The notes under the pieces are model-generated. The model saw only the letters and a program-made list of their open reading frames with translations, was not told where the DNA came from and did no database searches. From Rhodamnia argentea (Eukaryota > Streptophyta > Magnoliopsida > Myrtales > Myrtaceae), in contig NC_063153.1 of NCBI RefSeq assembly GCF_020921035.1, forward strand, positions 7,440,001 through 7,504,000: DNA of 64,000 bases. The letters are read 5' to 3'. Shown one piece after another: positions 62,025 to 64,000 of the stretch (positions are counted from its first letter, which is position 1; every line of letters starts with the position of its first letter). A program made the position numbers and the translations under genes.

Positions 62025-63926
62025 TCAACAGGGCTTGATTTCGAATCCGATGCTTAGAAGTGTCCTTGCTGATTCAATTGCCTTATCACCTCCAAGTTCC
62101 ATGGCCTCTCCAGTCAATTCACCCCCTGTATCTACTGACAATGGGGTCGACGCCTTTCCATTTTGGGCTGCATCAACTTTTTTAAGCTGTGAACTGCTCA
62201 TGGAAGCTGGAAGAGCAGCAGCAGCAGCAATAAGAGGAGTGCTTGGGGGGCCATGCCTCTTTTTGGGAACTGGCATGTCATGGTCATGGCTCCCCTTACA
62301 AGTGATTATGAAGGCATTTGCATTATCTACGGCCGTCTCAATTTGTTTACGAACTGGGCAACCCGCTGAAGTGCATCTGTAGTAATTCCTGAAATTTGTA
62401 GAGATTATAAATGCCATTACATTTTATTAGCGGAAATATCTTGTGATTGCAGAGACCTGTTATGTTCATCTGTGCTCATTCATATATATACAGCCAAATA
62501 CACCTTTTCCTCCTCTCACCGTAGTCATACTACAATAGTATAAATTTCATTTAACTCTCTGGTCTCCTATATCTAATTTCCAGATGTGATTGAACGTGCA
62601 ATCATTTACTTAAAAGCAAGTAAGCAATCATTCTTATATGTACATGAGTACCAAGTGACGTGAACACGAGAGTAAAACAAAATCAAGTACCATTCAATGC
62701 CCAAGGAGCTCTTAGGGAAATCCAGAGAGTAGGGACAGAAGTGAGAAAATCTTTTTCTTTGAAAAGGAAATAAGATAAACAATCAGAGAAAAAGATTGTT
62801 CAAAACAGTAAAAGGTCCAGTCCCTTCATTTTCCCTCCGCAAAGCAAAGCTTACCATAAGAACCTTGCCACATCAATATGTTCTGATGAATTAGTAGTCT
62901 CCTTCTTTATATAACATAGAAAAAAGCCAGAGTAATCATATAAGCATGCACCTGGGGTGAGGATTTCCCTTTACCATCTTCTGCCCGTACTTTCGCCACC
63001 TGTAACCATCAGCAGAGATCCCCCCATCACCCGCTGCATGGACAACAATCTTAGATTTCTTTCCAGGTTTTGGTTGAGGATCAGAGTGAGACAACTTGTT
63101 CTTCTTACCACTGCATGTTAGAGAAGAGGAGAAAAATGATTAAGGCACCACCTAAATAACAACACTTTGTTGGCGATTGATAGATTAGAATAAGGAGAAC
63201 ACAGCAGGAATTACAGCTTCCTTCAACTTGCCTTTGTCTGGGCTCTATTTCATTGACATGTTCGTTCTTTATGATAGTTTCCCCGTTTCCACCAAAGCCA
63301 CCTGAATTTTGATGCTCACTTTTGGTTCTATCAGGAATTTCTTGGATTAGCTCCTTGGAAGAAGAGGATGGACCTGAATCATCAAGCACTGTGGTTGAAT
63401 GGTTATTTGAAAGATGATTGATAGCAGGCCCAACAGATTTTTCAAATTTACCCTCCAACATGCCATTGACCTTCCTTGGTGGATCATGGTTATGCTGACT
63501 TCTGTAAACAGTCTCTAACATATGGCCTAGCTCATCACAACACTCGATCTTTTTTGCAGAACATTCTGTGTTTGTGCACCTGAAATAACTTCTTGAACCT
63601 TGGGGACTTTTGACTTGCTTTTGACCATATTTTCTCCAGTTGTAACCATCAATGTTATAAGTCCTTAAAGCTCTAGGGACATTCCTTGTGTAAGAACTTC
63701 TGCTGTTCGGATCTGGCATGCAGGAACCAGTTATCTTCATCCCAGAACCCTGTTCTACTGGAGTTGGACTTGGAATTGACGAAATAGATTGAGTAACAGA
63801 AGTTGGTGATAATTCTGATGACGCCATTGGACACGATGATAAATGCGGCTGGTTCTGTGTCTTGGTCTGAGCTGCCTCCACTTTTCCAACTCCTAGAACT
63901 TCCTGGTGGGACTGTTGAACTTGCTC
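62025..63926 (-). CDS. WRKY32: WRKY32-type group I WRKY transcription factor (5' end off the window)
   Basis: Sequence-specific nuclear transcription factor that binds W-boxes (TTGACC/T). Three exons are visible on the minus strand: 63232-63926, 62952-63110, 62025-62388. They give 405 C-terminal residues; the first exon or exons and the start lie beyond 64000. The N-terminal WRKY domain reads YNWRKYGQKQVKSPQGSRSY with a C-X4-C...HNH zinc site. The C-terminal domain reads YRWRKYGQKMVKGNPHPR|NYYRC with C-X4-C...HDH, split by the intron at the PR position usual for group I. The Ser-rich stretch between the domains and the HDMPVPKKRHGPP block after the second fit WRKY32 (At4g30935) better than WRKY1. 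The first intron (63111-63231) is a GC-AG intron. Both domains look functional. Confidence 0.93.
63111..63231 (-). other. GC-AG intron in WRKY32
   Basis: The donor is CAAAG|GCAAGT at 63231 and the acceptor CATGCAG ends at 63111. The junction gives AG|T GGT AAG AAG, in frame with the second WRKY exon. The nearby GT donor (CAA|GTTGAA) would read TGG TAA and stop at once, so phase supports the GC donor. Confidence 0.88.
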
Positions 63927-64000
63927 CTGAAGGCCAAAATTGTCATCACGTCAAAGGCTTGCAAGCATAGATGAATAAACAAAAACTTGTCAACAAAATC

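Noticed and set aside
63179-63231. Extension of WRKY exon past 63232 into the Cys-rich frame
   Set aside because: That frame is intron sequence. The GC donor at 63231 and the acceptor at 63111 restore the WRKY frame.

Overview
This is nuclear DNA of a flowering plant. The genes carry many introns with plant-type splice sites, introns and spacers are AT-rich, (CT)n runs sit in leaders and introns, and every protein recognised matches a land-plant family, several with chloroplast transit peptides. Gene content points to a eudicot. The (CT)n-rich leaders and the style of the small inverted-repeat elements made me think of a woody rosid, perhaps Myrtales, but the species cannot be fixed from this sequence.

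Layout, left to right: inverted-repeat element (241-1310); STIC2-type YbaB/EbfC plastid protein (+, 2153-9302); repeat-rich spacer with an inverted-repeat element and a ~0.5 kb tandem duplication; SRP receptor alpha subunit (+, 12455-16734); spacer with a second inverted-repeat family; APO2-type plastid RNA-binding protein (+, 18951-23257); a dead chimera of SRP-receptor and APO2 sequence (23695-24666); plastid lysophosphatidate acyltransferase LPAT1/ATS2 (+, 25464-29613); a 4.8 kb spacer with a 290-bp tandem duplication and two palindromic elements; a cyclic nucleotide-gated channel of the CNGC5/6/9 group (+, 35889-43819); an endonuclease/exonuclease/phosphatase-fold protein (-, 45637-48414) with a U12-type AT-AC intron and substituted catalytic residues; about 7 kb of repeats holding an endogenous pararetrovirus fossil; the proteasome chaperone PSMD9/Nas2 (+, 55700-58933); a spacer in which I recognise nothing; and a 5'-truncated WRKY32-type transcription factor (-, 62025-63926, continuing past the right edge).

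I rebuilt exon structures by hand. In every gene splice phases agree across all junctions and protein length is close to what I recall for the Arabidopsis homologue. There are no operons. Three neighbours (STIC2, APO2, LPAT1) act in the chloroplast, and STIC2 and SRP receptor alpha both belong to SRP-linked protein targeting, though in different compartments. The order joins two Arabidopsis blocks as I remember them: CNGC9, ATS2, SRP receptor and STIC2 on chromosome 4 (At4g30560-30620), and APO2, CNGC5 and PSMD9 on chromosome 5 (At5g57930-57950). The window therefore looks like the unfractionated ancestral segment.

Most novel items: the catalytically dead-looking EEP protein with its minor-spliceosome intron, the chimeric pseudogene with a microhomology junction, a GC-AG intron in the WRKY gene supported by phase, a possible upstream ORF overlapping the CNGC start, and several families of long inverted-repeat elements.
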